From an uncultured Lactobacillus sp. (GTDB lineage: Bacteria > Bacillota > Bacilli > Lactobacillales > Lactobacillaceae), in assembly GCA_947252915.1 (NCBI GenBank), contig CAMXWI010000077.1:1-5190 (forward strand): 5,190 nucleotides of DNA, given 5' to 3'. Below are positions 5,076 to 5,190 of this stretch, piece after piece. Position 1 is the stretch's first letter; each line of letters starts with the position of its first letter. A model generated the notes under the pieces. That model ran no database searches. It worked only from the letters and a program-made list of their open reading frames with translations, and was not told the DNA's origin. The position numbers and the translations under genes were made by a program.

Positions 5076-5105
5076 TTGATGACGGTTGACTAAATCAGTT
5101 ATACT
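5076..5105 (+). promoter_or_regulatory. Probable promoter of the tRNA-Thr gene
   Basis: TTGATG (5076-5081) as -35 and TATACT (5100-5105) as -10 are separated by 18 bases. The expected transcription start is at about 5111-5113, almost exactly the first base of the tRNA, so the 5' leader would be very short or absent. A better -35-like TTGACT (5086-5091) is only 8 bases from the -10 and cannot pair with it. Confidence 0.55.
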
Positions 5106-5111
5106 AACAGT

Positions 5112-5185
5112 GCCATCTTAGCTCAGCTAGGTAGAGCACATCCATGGTAAGGATGAGGTCGTCGGTTCGAACCCGATAGATGGCT
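5112..5185 (+). tRNA. tRNA-Thr (anticodon GGT)
   Basis: A complete cloverleaf can be drawn. The acceptor stem GCCATCT (5112-5118) pairs with AGATGGC (5178-5184). The D arm is GCTC/GAGC (5121-5137). The anticodon stem CATCC/GGATG encloses loop ATGGTAA with anticodon GGT (5146-5148), reading ACC and ACU threonine codons. The T arm GTCGG/CCGAT encloses TTCGAAC (5166-5172). The discriminator base is T (5185). CCA is not encoded (TAC follows), so it must be added after transcription. It may be the first of several tRNA genes, since the window ends 5 bases later. Confidence 0.93.
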
Positions 5186-5190
5186 TACAA

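Noticed and set aside
5086..5105. TTGACT/TATACT as the tRNA promoter pair
   Set aside because: The boxes are only 8 bases apart; TTGATG at 5076 with an 18-base spacer is compatible with the same -10.

Overview
The window looks like chromosomal DNA of a lactic acid bacterium of the Lactobacillaceae, probably close to Lactiplantibacillus. This rests on moderate GC content, strong AGGAGG-type ribosome binding sites, a TTG start, a tRNA without encoded CCA, and the gene families present. The genus is an inference and no database was searched.

Layout: (1) The left edge carries the 3' end of a glutamate-cysteine ligase gene (gshA-type). It is interrupted by an in-frame TAA at 450-452, while recognisable coding sequence runs on to a second stop at 549-551, directly before a terminator. 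(2) On the minus strand, 590-676 holds a short remnant that resembles the C-terminal tail of an Rpn-type protein. It is followed by an intact class-I amidotransferase-like peptidase C26 gene (664-1398). (3) A divergent intergenic region leads into a compact plus-strand operon of a PAP2 membrane phosphatase, an unrecognised cytoplasmic protein and a secreted D,D-carboxypeptidase of the PBP5/DacA type. It ends in a strong terminator at 3909-3939. Two of its three products act on the cell envelope, so the operon is probably concerned with wall or lipid-carrier metabolism. (4) A single-gene unit (3994-5016) encodes an Rpn/PD-(D/E)XK 'transposase' family protein with its own terminator. (5) A tRNA-Thr(GGT) gene sits at the right edge with its own promoter.

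The most interesting element is the Rpn gene. Beyond the nuclease domain it has an in-frame internal ATG (4654) behind a strong Shine-Dalgarno sequence, which would give a separate 120-residue C-terminal protein. That protein contains a run of glycines every fourth residue and seven tandem 24-bp repeats. This is the architecture described for E. coli Rpn gene-within-gene toxin-antitoxin/anti-phage systems (toxic RpnL, inhibitory RpnS). Its primary ribosome binding site also lies in the loop of a perfect 7-bp AU hairpin that ends at the start codon. The second Rpn-like tail at 590-676 suggests that this family turns over in this genome.
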